Below are positions 1 to 11,971 of a stretch of DNA of 64,000 nt, in pieces. Origin of the DNA: Paraphysoderma sedebokerense (lineage: Eukaryota > Blastocladiomycota > Physodermatomycetes > Physodermatales > Physodermataceae); assembly GCA_025602915.1 (NCBI GenBank), contig JAHLJZ010000097.1, forward strand, positions 23,363 to 87,362, read 5' to 3'. Made by a program: the position numbers and the translations under genes. Position 1 is the stretch's first letter. Each line of letters opens with the position of its first letter. The notes under the pieces are model-generated. The model ran no database searches. It was not told the origin of the DNA and saw only the letters and a program-made list of their open reading frames with translations.

Positions 1-1358
1 CTGGGTGTGGGCGTCCTTCTAAATTCGTGTTCTCTTTTCGCCACGTACAATTAGCAACGACAACTCTCGTTGACTCTTCTTTTTATCGGACTCCAATCTA
101 TCCTGAGTTACAAGTCTTCTTATTCAATACGTATCACAATCAATCACATCGATGGGGAGTCTCGCCGTTCCATTCGTATTTCACGGAACACCTGCCTAAA
201 CTGTTAATGGCCGCTCTACCATTAGCTATGTATGCCATCTGCAAAGGATCCAGTAATCGTGGACTTCGAATCGATTCAAACTTAAGTTTGGTAAATGCAA
301 GCTCAGTTGATGGTGTCGTATCCAAATTCAAGAACTCCGATGAAAATGTAAGTGGCGGAGAAACAGACACGAACATTTTGAAAACCGCAAAGACTGGTCC
401 CGAGATGAGTCAAGTCAGTCAACAGACGGCCATTGTCCGAAAATTGGCATTTGTCGCTTCTTGTTTTGTGATGTTGTACAGTTTCCTGGGACATAAGGAG
501 TGGCGGTTTATTGTATATATCGTCCCTTGGTTTAACTTAATTGCAGCAGTCGGATGGCAATCTCTGTAAGTTAGCATTTCGTCCGCCTCTAACGTTTAGC
601 GATATAGGCAGTCAGTAACCCAATGCGTTCTAATAGGTCGCACCGAAAACGACTTCTGAGAAACCTAATCGTTGGGTCATTAATCATTGCTTCGTTCGCC
701 TCCTCGGCCTTAATGGCATATATCTCGTCACATAACTATCCGGGAGGCGCCGCATTATCTGAGCTGCATAATGTTCTCCATAATAATAAACAGTTCTATT
801 CAAACGGTATGCGTTCTTTCTTACATGAAGTTATCTGATCACGGCACTAACGCTTACTCTGTAAATCCATGTACTCGTTTAGTGCCTGTTCATTTAGATA
901 CATACACCTCACAGACCGGAGCTTCCTTATTTGGTCAATTATCTCCGACAGTATCATACACTCGTCTTGAAACGGCAAAAGCACCCGAAGATCCAAACGA
1001 TCCAACGGAACATGAGTATCTGGATAAAGTATACTTTGGACAGTTTGATTATATAGTCACATCAACTCCGAACGATAAAAGTCATGAAGAATTCGAAATA
1101 GTGAGTTGGGTCAACGGATTAAGCGGGGTAAAGTCGAATTTCGGACAGCTAACAAGATGGGGCGGTCTCAAAAAAAGGCTCATAGAATCCTTTAGTTGGT
1201 GGAAATGCACTATCGAGAAAGTTTGGCGCAAAGACTTCAATCATTGCGACGAAGAGAACGAAGAGACGCCGAAAACCGTTATAGATCTATGCGCTATCCA
1301 AGTGCAGACAGATAAAAAGATAGCAATTATGAGAAAAAAGGCAGTCAGCACCCTGTAA
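1..1358 (+). CDS. ALG12: Dol-P-Man:alpha-1,6-mannosyltransferase ALG12, C-terminal part (5' truncated)
   Basis: GT22-family ER mannosyltransferase that adds the eighth mannose to the lipid-linked N-glycan precursor, using dolichol-phosphate-mannose in the ER lumen. The gene starts upstream of the window; reading frame 3 is open from the first bases. Exons are 3-565, 637-806 and 883-1358; both introns are GT-AG and the phases fit. Family motifs seen are LVDSSFY, WGVSPFHSYFT (luminal loop), GHKEWRFIVYIVP, HNYPGG and VPVHLDTYTSQTG, in the order found in ALG12. Hydrophobic segments around residues 60-70 and 140-165 of the visible part and after the second splice are membrane helices. The C-terminal soluble tail (YLDKVYFGQFDY and on) is poorly conserved in the family. 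The stop lies only 59 bp from the stop of convergent RBM48. Identification is firm; only the C-terminal part is present. Confidence 0.92.
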
Positions 1359-1417
1359 AAATCAAAAACACAATAAACTCACTTCTTAATCGTAAAGTTT
1401 GCTCAATTAAGACCTTT

Positions 1418-2159
1418 TCAAAAGCGTTTAGGCCTTTTGCTTTTTTCGTCTTGTACTTCATTATGTCTTTTCAGACCAGGATTGCTTGCCTTGGAATCGC
1501 CTGTTTTTGTCTTTCGCCTTTGTCTTTGGTCAGAGAGAACTATAAGGGAATTGGTCAGAATTTGGATCTCTTCAATCGCATCAACATGCAAAATATCAAT
1601 AAAAAATCAAACCTTGCAGTCGATTGAAAACATTATCTTTCCTTTCCCTTAACTTCTCCCTTAAGTCTTCTACTGACTCTTCATCTGGAGCATACTTCAT
1701 ATTCAGCATAGTACCAAAGAACGACTTTTCTTTCAGTTTACGCTTCGAAATTCTAACAAAATGTTCAGTTTTTTAGAAGTTTACATTCCTCAAAAATTTC
1801 AAGCAAACCTAGCAGAATAGATTTCCCGATAAGAAATGAGATACGAGTCACAAAATTCTTCAGTATTTGGATGATCTTTCAGTTTTTCGTATCTATTTGT
1901 TCACTGTGAGTAGATTACTTCGAAGTCTTTATGAAGCTGCCGAAAAGAATGTTACCGTTCAATTTCCCCATACTCCTCCAGTTTGAGGATTAACTCTTTC
2001 TCGATGTTGATACGTGGGACGTTGTTAATTAAGACATGTCTGATTGTCAGAAGTTAGACCATTAATTTTGTGGTCACATCGAGAAGAGCCGATCTAGAAT
2101 CTCAAGCTCCCAACAGACCTTGATTCTTGATTAATCGTATAAACTTTTGGTGCTGACAT
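1418..2159 (-). CDS. RBM48: RBM48-like RNA-binding protein (minor spliceosome factor)
   Basis: Five small exons on the minus strand, all too short to show as long open frames: 2159-2119, 2039-1956, 1892-1809, 1752-1613 and 1539-1418. Phases close to 156 residues. The translation begins MSAPKVYTINQES, then HVLINNVPRINIEKEL (first RRM strand and helix), YGEIERYEKL, FCDSYLIS, then ISKRKLKEKSFFGTML and YAPDEESVEDLREKLRERK. These match the RBM48 hallmark of an RRM followed by a KR-K-x5-SFFG segment and a YAPE-x4-E block. RBM48 in other eukaryotes pairs with ARMC7 and works in U12-type intron splicing; that role is transferred by homology. The tail is short and basic, ending KRPKRF. It converges on ALG12 and lies 150 bp downstream of the BRCC36 stop. 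Confidence 0.85.
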
Positions 2160-2309
2160 TTATGTGACTAGTGTTGTTCAAATACTAGATAAATTTTGGA
2201 AAGGAAGAGTTGGGGATCGCAAGGTCTGGCGCGGTCCTAAAGGCCTGAAGTCCTTCCTTGAAATGACACGTGCATTCACACATAGCAATTCATAAAGTTG
2301 GCTAATTTA

Positions 2310-4119
2310 TTACGACAAATCTATAAGCATCATCGCATCGCGCTTCTTCCTTTCACTTTCCTCGTTATCATTATTTCTGGATATACTACCAGAAGTACTC
2401 GAACCACCAGACCCAGAACCCAGACCGCCAATCAATATACTGTTAAACATCTCTGAGTTAGAGGCAGAACTTGGATTTTGATGTGAACTTGAATTATTCA
2501 TAAAGGACTGTGAGTCAAAGTCTAAATTCGCTATTGCGTCAGACAAGGAGAACGCCAAGGAAGATGATACAGAAGGGGTTCGGGATGATGTTCTAGCGGG
2601 CGGTGTGGACGGTGAGATTGAGGATGGGTTTGATAGAATGTCTAAAAGACGAGTCTTTTCGGATTGAAGATAAGCAAGCTACAGAAGACATGGAATATTG
2701 GAAACAGCCAGAATATGGTTTCATACAAAAAGCAGAAAATCAAAAAAGTTATATGTCGACTCTTAGAAAAAATAAGGCGAAGTTTAAAGCACAAACCGAC
2801 GCTTCATTTTCCTTTTGCTTCTCCTTCATCATGACAATCAACGGCCCCAATATTTTATCAACTATGTGCATCAATCCAGTTAAATAAGTGCACGAATAAT
2901 ACAGCATGCTTGTTTTCGGCAATCCAATATCGCTGGTCAATTTTTCAACCTCGCTAAAGGAAGGCGACAGGAGCGACGACTGCGACGACAAAAATGGCTG
3001 TGACAAGCTACTCGGCGATCCAAAATTAATGAAATCTGAATAATCGCTATGTGGTGACGTCGGGATTTGAGTAGGGATAGCTGTACGATTCGCAGTATTG
3101 TCGAATCCTGTAACCCCTAAATCAACCAAGGTTCCTTCGCTCCTTTTCCTGGTGCCAGTAATCCCTGGTGTATTCCCATCAACGTTGATCCCGCAGGCTC
3201 TAAGGAATGCATTCCTTGCTTCCCAGAATAATATTTCAGGTATTGAGACAAGAGTTTCCAGAGATTGCTTGACTAAAGTCGCTGATGGGATGATTTGAAT
3301 GGGAACTTCTAAGTGAGTATACGGCGGCATTGACGTAGATTGGAAGGCAGTTAACTGGAGACGCTGGGACTACGGATGAGTGGAGGTTAATTGTGGTCGG
3401 GAAATCATAAACCATTTAGTATAGCCGATCTTAAAACAACATGTAGCATACGTTATCGGCATTCCTATTAAAGCAACTAAATATTATACCAAAGAAACGG
3501 GAATCCATCATCTGCTGATCTGCCTGTGTTTTTACATCTATCAAGGAGCGAGTCAGATATTATGTTACCACCGGCGGATATGAGTTAACGCACCAACATG
3601 TGAGGGAAATACAGTTATATTAGGATGCGAATGATACTATACATTTTCAACATTTAGTACGGCAACCAGTATGATAAATGTAACTACACTTCAACATACC
3701 CATCCAATAATTCCTGTGGGCCTTCCCGTTTCTTTTGAAATGCGCTATTTGTAATACAATAATTCAAACGTTGGGCATAGTTATATAAGTGGATTATGAT
3801 AATTGCGAAACATACTTCAGCATGTTGAGTTGCTTCGATCAACTGCTCCGGTGCAATTTCGACACGGTCTTGCCTTTTATCGAGGCGAGTTAGGAGGAGT
3901 AAAGACGTCACTTCGGCAATGTAAGCTGTGGGTGTGGAGGAAAGCTACATATATCTTTTGTCAACTTGGCACATTCAGGCTTGCTGATGACTAAAATAGA
4001 GTCACCTTCCACTCCCCTAAGAGCAATCCCATTATTTCCTCCTTGGATGTGGTCAGAGCATGGGATAGGCACACAAAATAAACGTCAGTGGGAATATGGA
4101 CAGCTGTGAGATTGTACAT
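2310..4119 (-). CDS. BRCC3: BRCC36-type JAMM/MPN+ K63-specific deubiquitinase
   Basis: Seven exons: 4119-4006, 3944-3816, 3744-3700, 3636-3594, 3537-3452, 3369-2797 and 2678-2310. All phases fit, giving 452 residues. The start codon opens MYNLTAVHIPTDVYF. The MPN domain carries the upstream catalytic Glu in LTTSKEEIMGLLLGE, then DKRQDRVEIAPEQL, TGRPTGIIGW and YHSHPNITVFPSHVD. That is an intact JAMM motif (HxH-x10-D) with the last Asp coded across a splice junction. The C-terminal half keeps the BRCC36 pattern LEVPIQIIPS, then SLETLVSIPEILFWEARNAF, and ends in a coiled coil (YLQSEKTRLLDIL) with a Ser-rich tail. BRCC36 cleaves K63-linked ubiquitin in BRISC/ARISC complexes, usually with an Abraxas-type partner, none of which is seen here. 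It sits next to the ubiquitin fusion gene, which may be chance. Confidence 0.9.
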
Positions 4120-4409
4120 TCTGGAAACTCGTCAGGGTATACTAGTGGAAACGGAAGGACAAGGCTTTGTTGAGGTTACTCAGCTATTCCGCGAGAGTAG
4201 AATGGCGCGAAGAAAGCTTCCAGGTAAAAGTCATTTAAGTCGACTGCTATGGAGAGGTGAAAGCAATATCAAGAACCGGTATTTGTATTGAATCAAACAC
4301 TTTGCACAAGACATTGGCAAGTTCAATTGTGATTTTGAGTGATATCCACATTTATTCAGGAACCACACTTATTCATTAGACAAGTAGAGAAGCCTTATTA
4401 CAAAGACAT

Positions 4410-5252
<843 letters not shown>

Positions 5253-6411
5253 TTTCACTATAAAGACGATCGAATAAGAAGAGCGAACGGTTAACTTTTC
5301 AGATAATAGCGGGAATGACAAGCTAATCTAAATCTTTCGCAGTAATAGATTGAGATGTCCTCACCTGTCAGCTAGAAAGAACGTCAGACAGTGACCAGCG
5401 ATTAAAGAAGGAACGGAAAAAAAATGTGCACGTGAAATATTGCTATGGCAATCGATTCACGTTCATCAATCGACGTTGGAAAGATATGTACATGCTGGTG
5501 TACAAATTTACGGAATGAGTAATCGAAAAGTTAATTCTATGAGAAAATTGCATATACATTTATTTTACTAATCAGGTCAGATTTTTTGTTGATATGAGTG
5601 CGCGGGCTATTACTTGCCGCTCAGCGCCGGCATTGCTTCATAATCGGAATATTGCCGAAGACCAAATATGCCGTTTTCCCAATTGATCTAGAAATTATAT
5701 ATTAACATTGTAATCTATTTGTAAACTTGTGGTGTCTTCACCTCGGTGTATCGCTTTGCTCAAAAGACAAAGTGGTAATGACCAGGGGGAGGTTAATATT
5801 CCGGAACGAAGCGTCTTTATTCGTTTGTTATGACCGCTAACAGTGACAATTAAACCAGTATTTGTCATGATGATCAAAGTCGGATATTTGCCAAGAGGGG
5901 CTGAGGATTGTTGGAAATTCTTCTGAGGTGTCGGTATTTACGAAACAATCAAACAAGCGAAGCATGCCATAAGAATATTAATTGATTCCAGCTACACTGA
6001 TTCGAGCTTAATAAGGTTTTACTTGAACATACAATGGTTATGTTGTGAAAGTAAACCCATTCCGAGAAACACTTAACTCCTCTAACACAGGCTGAGAATT
6101 GGCTGACAGGCTGAGCTTTCAACCGAAAGTGGACGAAATTGGCATTTTAGAATACAATATAACAGTTGTTGTTTTGTCTGAGTGTGGTGGCTAAAAATGA
6201 TAATGCGGTAATTGATCATGAAATGGCAGGGAGGCTGTTGGCTCCGCGCAGACAATCGTAATGCCGACCACAAATTCCACGCGAACGAGCTTACAGCTTC
6301 TAATCAATTGCATAAGCTGTGATTTCAATTTTCAAACACATAAATAGCAGATGTCCCCACAAATATTCTTACAGTCTAGCGTCAATATTGCACACCGTAA
6401 AATTTTGTAAG
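5253..6411. other. Intergenic region, no gene recognised
   Basis: About 1.16 kb between the divergently placed RPS27A and the secreted repeat protein. It must hold the RPS27A promoter at its left end. Short open frames on either strand (for example near 5695-5877 and 6082-6273) have no recognisable domain and no consistent splice continuation. Nothing else was seen. Confidence 0.5.
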
Positions 6412-7190
6412 ATGTTGCTTTCTTCCCGCACTTCAAAGATTTTTGTATTCTTCGCACTCGCTTTGTTGCAGATTGCCACACACAATCATGGTACGTTAGG
6501 TGACGCTTTCTTTGTGCTACGAATGATAATATTCTAAATTTTTTTTGGATTGCAGGACTAGCAACTGCTGCAGTAGTGGTTCGACGGGACGAGCATATGT
6601 CTGCTAGCCAGTTTGATTTCGGTGCCCTTGATGCAGCTGGTGACAATGCGGCGAAAAAAGCAGCAGGGCAAAAGGGGGCTAATGGTGGGGCGAATGGTGG
6701 AGCAAACGGAGGAGCAAACGGAGGAGCAAACGGAGGTGGTAATGGAGGAACACCCACGACTCCACCCAAAAATACCACTCCTCCTGCCAAACAGGCACCA
6801 GGGAAAACACCTCCCGCAACAGGTACAACACCTCCCGCAAGAGCACCAGCCACCGGTAACAACTCCACAGCTCCTGGGGCCGGCACTGGCGGCGGTACAA
6901 ATACGACGAGACCTGCTCCTGCACCTGGAGCTGGTGGATCTAATAGCACGACACCTGCTCCTGCTCCGGGAGCTGGAGGCAACAACGGCACGGCTCCTGC
7001 GCCTGTTCCTGCTCCTGCTCCTGGTGCTGGTGCCGGAACACCACCGCCTAAAAATCCAGGCCAGAAAGACGTCACTTCGCTAATTTTGAACGCCGTTCAA
7101 TCCCTTAATCAAGTTACCAGCACCTTGAACAATATGTTGGTACAGGCAGTGCAGGGAAGTAAACCAGCTAGTGATGGACAACAAGAGTGA
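6412..7190 (+). CDS. Secreted Gly/Pro/Ala-rich repeat protein
   Basis: Two exons, 6412-6490 and 6556-7190, giving 237 residues. The first exon codes a hydrophobic signal sequence (IFVFFALALLQIA). After the splice comes LATAAVVVRRDEH, where RR could be a processing site. Residues about 60-85 are tandem GGAN units, followed by Thr/Pro-rich sequence and then several PAPGAGG units with N-x-T/S sequons. The C-terminal 45 residues (DVTSLILNAVQSLNQVTSTLNN) form a helical amphipathic segment. No catalytic domain is visible. A cell-wall, matrix or adhesive role is possible but not shown. Simpler start sites further downstream would remove the signal peptide, so the spliced model is preferred. Confidence 0.7.
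6676..6745 (+). repeat. Tandem 12-bp coding repeat (GGAN units)
   Basis: Near-identical copies of a 12-bp unit like GGAGCAAACGGA inside the secreted protein gene, coding GGAN/GGNG. The central copies are almost identical at DNA level, which suggests recent slippage and likely copy-number variation. Confidence 0.8.
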
Positions 7191-7892
7191 AGAAAGCTGT
7201 CTTAATTAAAATAATTTCAATTCTGTACATACGCCCATAACATTTTTTGTCCGCCCAGTATTCAGGGATATCAAAGAAATATATTACAAAGTAATGAGAG
7301 ATGTCTGATTGTATTTTAAATACTTACATCATATATCACTGTCAATACAGCATGAATGAAAACGATAGCAATTTTCAAGAATTGAACATAACTGGACCAG
7401 AAGTCTCTAATGCAAGGTGCGTAACAAGCAACAAAGAAACAATTCAATGCGCTACTTCTGCAATAATATTTTGAGGAACAACTGGCGGAATTGTTGGTGA
7501 GAGAGTGTGATTCGTGATGGCCGGTGTACGTCGGACGTGGGGAATGTGAGCAGCTGATTGTTCTGATCTGATGTTCGTTCAGTATTTTTGCCGTGCTCCT
7601 CAGACTCTCCTAAATTTTACTCTCTATCTAGGGAGGGAAATGTGCAATCCCGCTCTTCCGGAATAAATTGGCAATGATTGACAACGCGATGCGCGACACG
7701 AATCTGTTTACTTCTCTCGACCCGCAACTAGGATACTGTCTCTCTGCTTTGTTTCTCTACATAGACTTTTCGCAATCACTTATATTATATTGACGTACTC
7801 AGTCAGAAGCATTCCAAGCTCCATCTACAGAAGCCCTTCGGGGGGAACACTCGATTGGCGGCACCTCAGCAAGTCTTTGGGTCGTTTTAAAG
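7191..7892. other. Intergenic region before CatSper2
   Basis: About 700 bp with no open frame of note. It should contain the terminator of the secreted repeat protein and the CatSper2 promoter. I see no clear core promoter element. Confidence 0.45.
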
Positions 7893-10391
7893 ATGGATCT
7901 GGTGAATTCTGAATTCACAGAAGAGATTGACAACGCATTTCATGATTTGTCGGCAAGGTCAACTATCTTTAGAACCAAATTGATTGAGGAGTTTCAGCTG
8001 CTTGATAATTTGGCTTGGAGCGGTGGTGCGACATATCCACCCCAATACAATTCTCGTGACATCAAAGGTGACTATAGTTTTTCCTTTATGACAATTGATC
8101 AATTGAGACATACCAAGATTGGTTCATTTACGAGATTGAATAAAGAATCCCTCCAGATACTTCAAATTAACGCAACATTTCACTCCCAGATACGGCTACC
8201 CTGCAAAAGATCCTAGCCGATAACCCTTATGAGCTCATAAAGTTTCAAGCGTTCAAGCGGACAAAGGATACACAAAAGGTGGATAGAAGGCTGACAAGGA
8301 TAAAGAATGCCAATTCTGTGCCTCTGGGGGCCTGGGCAGGGTATGTATCTTCAAATTTAGGGACTTAGATAGATCTGCTAACGGATGATTGGTTTGCACT
8401 AAGGTGGGTGGTCAAATGTATGTTTCTTACCATTGGATTATATCAGACAATCCGCTGACCGAATTTGCGTCTTATAGCCCGCACTTTCCAAACCATGATA
8501 TTACTTCTTATCCTAGTTAATGCTGTACTAGTCGGAATTGCTGCAGGTAGAATTGACTTGTCGTATTGAAAATCACATCTCACACTTCGCTTATCTACTT
8601 TTATTGATTATTCAGATTATCATGACCACATGGCAAATGATCCACTACTCCTCGAGATTATAAATCTAATCGATATCATTTCTCTCCTAATATTTTACAT
8701 CGACATCGGGTTGCGTTGGGCAGATAACTTTAGCAACTTTTGGTCTGACGGATGGAATGTCTTCGATTTTCTAATTACGATTGGAGTATGCAGATGTTGG
8801 TTGTCTTAGTCATTCATTGGCTGCTGACCGATTTATTCATGAATAGACAACGATACCCCAAATAATCAACTTAATCACAGGGAGCAACACGAGTTTTTCA
8901 AAAGTGGTTTCAGACATTCGAACATTTCGCATATTGCAAACTTTGAAGGCTGTACGTAGAGTATTTAAAAGTCCTTTGCCACCTCAAGAATTCATAATCA
9001 TCAATCCGTGACATAGGCTGTATGGTTTGGCAACCTGCGGATTATCATAATCACAATCCTAGAGGCATTTCGGTCAATGGCTTTTATCATGGTGTTATTA
9101 TTGATGGTCACCTATATATTTGCTATCATCGGGATATATGGATTTGAATCGTACACTGCAGTTGAGGGACATGATTTTCGGTTCAGTGATAGTTTCGCGT
9201 AAGGAACTATTTGATACATTGTTTATCTGTGCCCCCGACCGACAACCTTACTATCATGTTACTCACGAAATAGCGACCTAGCCATGGCTCTGCAAACATT
9301 GTTTCAATTTTTAACACTGGACAATTGGCGAGAAATTCACGAAGAAATGGTTCAAGCCGCAGACCCAGTTTTCACAACAGTGTATGTCGTAATGTGGGTT
9401 TGGATTGGGGCTTTCATCTTTCGCAATATATTTGTCGGTGTAATGGGTAGGCATTTGTACAGATTATAAGTAAGTTTTCCCTTCGTTGTCATTTCGACTA
9501 ACTTGTTTGTCATTTTTAAACAGTCAACAATTTCAGTCGAATCAGCGAGGTCTTAAAAGAGAAAAGACAGGTATACATCAAAAACAAGAAATTTGAAAGA
9601 ATGAGGCGAAGACTGAGAAAGGAATTGTTGGTCGTAAAATCGACAATACAAAAGTCAATGTACAGACCGTCCCCATTTCAACCTTCGATATTGCATCACG
9701 CTATATTTAGCCTGACATATGATCACCTCCGAAATATGAAGGGACGATCTCTCACATGCTGTTGATACAGAAAAGACTACAGAATCAAAGACTGCATTAA
9801 ATGAACTTTCAGCTGAGGAGAACAGCATAAAAGATTTCCGTAGGATGTATCAGTCAAAGGAACGGTATGGTGATACGAATGACCTCAGATCGTGTTCCAC
9901 TTCATGACATCTGCGCCATTTTGATAGAAACGGGCAAGTGGATGAATCGGACGATTTGCTGAACAATATTCAGAAAATGTTGTCTTCGTCGCAAGGTGAA
10001 CAGAAAGGTACGTGCACTCCTAATCCGCACATAATTTAGAATGATTAACCCGTTATCTGTTCTGGCCGTATTTAGGTTGGGAATTGACAGTAGAACGAAC
10101 ACTTGCTGCTTTAACCGTTAAATTGGAGGAGACATTGTGGCCGAGGGACACTTTATTTAAGTATTTTCAACTAATGGAGAGTTTACAGGTTTGTTCAAAT
10201 TCATCATCGTATTTAGTCCGTCATTGCAATCCCCATTTACTTTTCACTTATCGTGGACAGGAGAATATGAGGGAATATCAAGAACTTCAAACACTAGCGA
10301 GTACGTTCACTTTCATATAATTTGCTCTTTATCGGCTGTTAACTTCGGTCACATGGAAGATTTAATGTTACTAGATATGAACGACACATGA
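7893..10391 (+). CDS. CATSPER2: CatSper2-type voltage-gated Ca2+ channel alpha subunit
   Basis: Fourteen exons close in phase to 533 residues: 7893-8121, 8190-8340, 8404-8417, 8478-8546, 8616-8785, 8847-8951, 9017-9198, 9274-9446, 9524-9659, 9742-9864, 9928-10007, 10076-10188, 10261-10300 and 10375-10391. The protein has one six-helix channel domain: S1 (TMILLLILVNAVLVGIAA), S2 (IIDLIDIISLLIFYIDI-like), S3 (GWNVFDFLITIG), an S4 with sparse arginines (VSDIRTFRILQTLKA), S5, and a pore helix with the CatSper signature T-x-D-x-W in FQFLTLDNWREI. S6 is followed by FRNIFVGVMVNNF. The C-terminus has WELTVERTL...ETLWPRDTLFKYFQLMESLQ, which is diagnostic of CatSper2. Length is close to animal CatSper2 (about 530). 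CatSper channels are flagellar, alkalinisation-gated Ca2+ channels; here a zoospore or gamete flagellum is inferred. The first donor (8122) is weak and 8069 is an alternative in the same phase. Confidence 0.88.
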
Positions 10392-10549
10392 TGTAGATAC
10401 CAGCTTCTTTGTACTGTGTTAAAAGGCAATGAATCAAAAATGTGATATGTTTCGACGGTTATCATTGGTTCCATTTAATTTCATCTAATATTGAAGAAAC
10501 AAATAATACAATTTTAATATTATCTGACAAATAGGTATTGTAATCACAG

Positions 10550-11684
10550 TTAGGCCGTGCTTCCACTTGCAGCTTTAGTCTCCTGCACACCTTTCACGAT
10601 CTCTAACAGTTTATCAAACTCAAATTCTGTCGGTCGTTCATTCAAACATCGAACCATATCCTTAAACTCTGTGCCACCCGTGATATAAAACACTTTCAAC
10701 CATTCAACCAAATTAGCTGCATCACTTGTCGTTATTCTGTCGGTATCAACGTCACCCCGCATTAACACCAGTCCATGCGACTCTATCAAATCTGTGTAAA
10801 ATGTTAATGAAAGATGAGGAGATGCTTCTGTAGTGTGGAGTTTGTAGTCTAACAGAGTCGTGAAAAACGTTTGGTGCCCTTGAAATTGGAGATAATACGT
10901 TTCGATTCCCGCCGGACGAAGAAGCGGAAGAACAAACTGCAACTTATTTTAGCAAAATATTCAGACGAAACTTAAGAAATGATCTAATTACCAGTGGGCA
11001 CTCTTTGGATGTTTTTAGCAAATCAAGATAAACATCTTTAGGCACAACTGCAGAGACACAATCTTTAGTTTTATGATATTCAATCCAGAGTGACTCGATT
11101 GTTTCCGGTGATTGTGATTGAACTTTATCAAGTTTGAGAATTGAAGACAACGGTCTCACATGAGGTGGTAAATTGTTGGTTGGATTATCTAGTGGCTCTG
11201 GCGAGGCCAGTTTTTCATCGACCACAGGCTCAGAAGTCTGTTGAGATGAAACCGTCCTTTCTTTGTACGATTCAACGAGTTGGTCGACCGATTCGAAACC
11301 CTCACTAGGAAAAAGCAATTTTTCTGTTATGATCCCAATAGAATTACAAATTGTAGCCATAATATTTGGTATTGTGAAGCCACTTAAACTGTAATCCTTT
11401 CACTTACTCTTCGCACTTTTTCCGCAACTTCTGCGCATATTTAGCGTAGTAATTTGGGGCGGTGGCAGTGCTGGACTTAAGTATTGAGTCAAAGACTACA
11501 AATTCAAATCAAAGCAATTTTATCAGTCACACTATTTTGTCCAAAATAATTAAAATATCGCACCTATTGATGTGGAAGAGAAAGAGGCATACTGCCTGGT
11601 CAAAGACGTTCGAAATGATGATGAGGATTGAATCGAGCGAACGATATTATTTACTCTGCTAGGTATTATTATTTTAGACCACAT
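10550..11684 (-). CDS. ATP11: F1-ATPase assembly factor ATP11/ATPAF1
   Basis: Four exons: 11684-11564, 11495-11408, 11304-10992 and 10936-10550, giving 302 residues. The first exon (MWSKIIPSRVNNIVRSIQ, then FRTSLTRQYASFSS) is a basic, Ser-rich mitochondrial presequence. Next come NYYAKYAQKLRKKCEDEGFE and the ATP11 core: PLSSILKLDKVQ, ESLWIEYHKTKD, CPLFVLPLLRPAGIE, then GLVLMRGDVDTD and CLNERPTEFEFDKLLEIV. ATP11 is a matrix chaperone that binds free F1-beta before assembly of the alpha/beta hexamer. A longer single frame starting MATICNSI at 11360 is an artefact: those residues are intron, and the real upstream exons restore the conserved N-terminus. It converges on CatSper2 (158 bp between stops). 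Confidence 0.92.
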
Positions 11685-11971
11685 TCTGTGTATCACTGAT
11701 ACTAGAATTTGCTTGATGTAGAGAAGTTGGGTTTTGGCCGGCGATTCCCAATTTTTGTTTACTAGATATACACCGTGTGCAGATCAACCAAGCACCACAG
11801 AAGCGGTCCTCGATCAAGTGACATGAATGCGGAAAAAATTCATACAGTTCATTACTTTATGTCTTTAATCATACAACTCAATTATATCTACAATATATTA
11901 CAGTATGCATTATTCTGATTTTTCAGCCGTCTCGATTTGGGCACCTTCAATCGTACTCCTTGAGATACGTT

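Noticed and set aside
6332-7075. Long minus-strand Pro/Ala/Gly frame opposite the secreted repeat protein
   Set aside because: It is the antisense shadow of the GGAN and PAPGAGG repeats; the plus strand has a signal peptide, a valid intron and a stop context.
10944-11360. ATP11 starting at 11360 (MATICNSI)
   Set aside because: Those residues come from intron sequence. Upstream exons restore the conserved N-terminus and a mitochondrial presequence.
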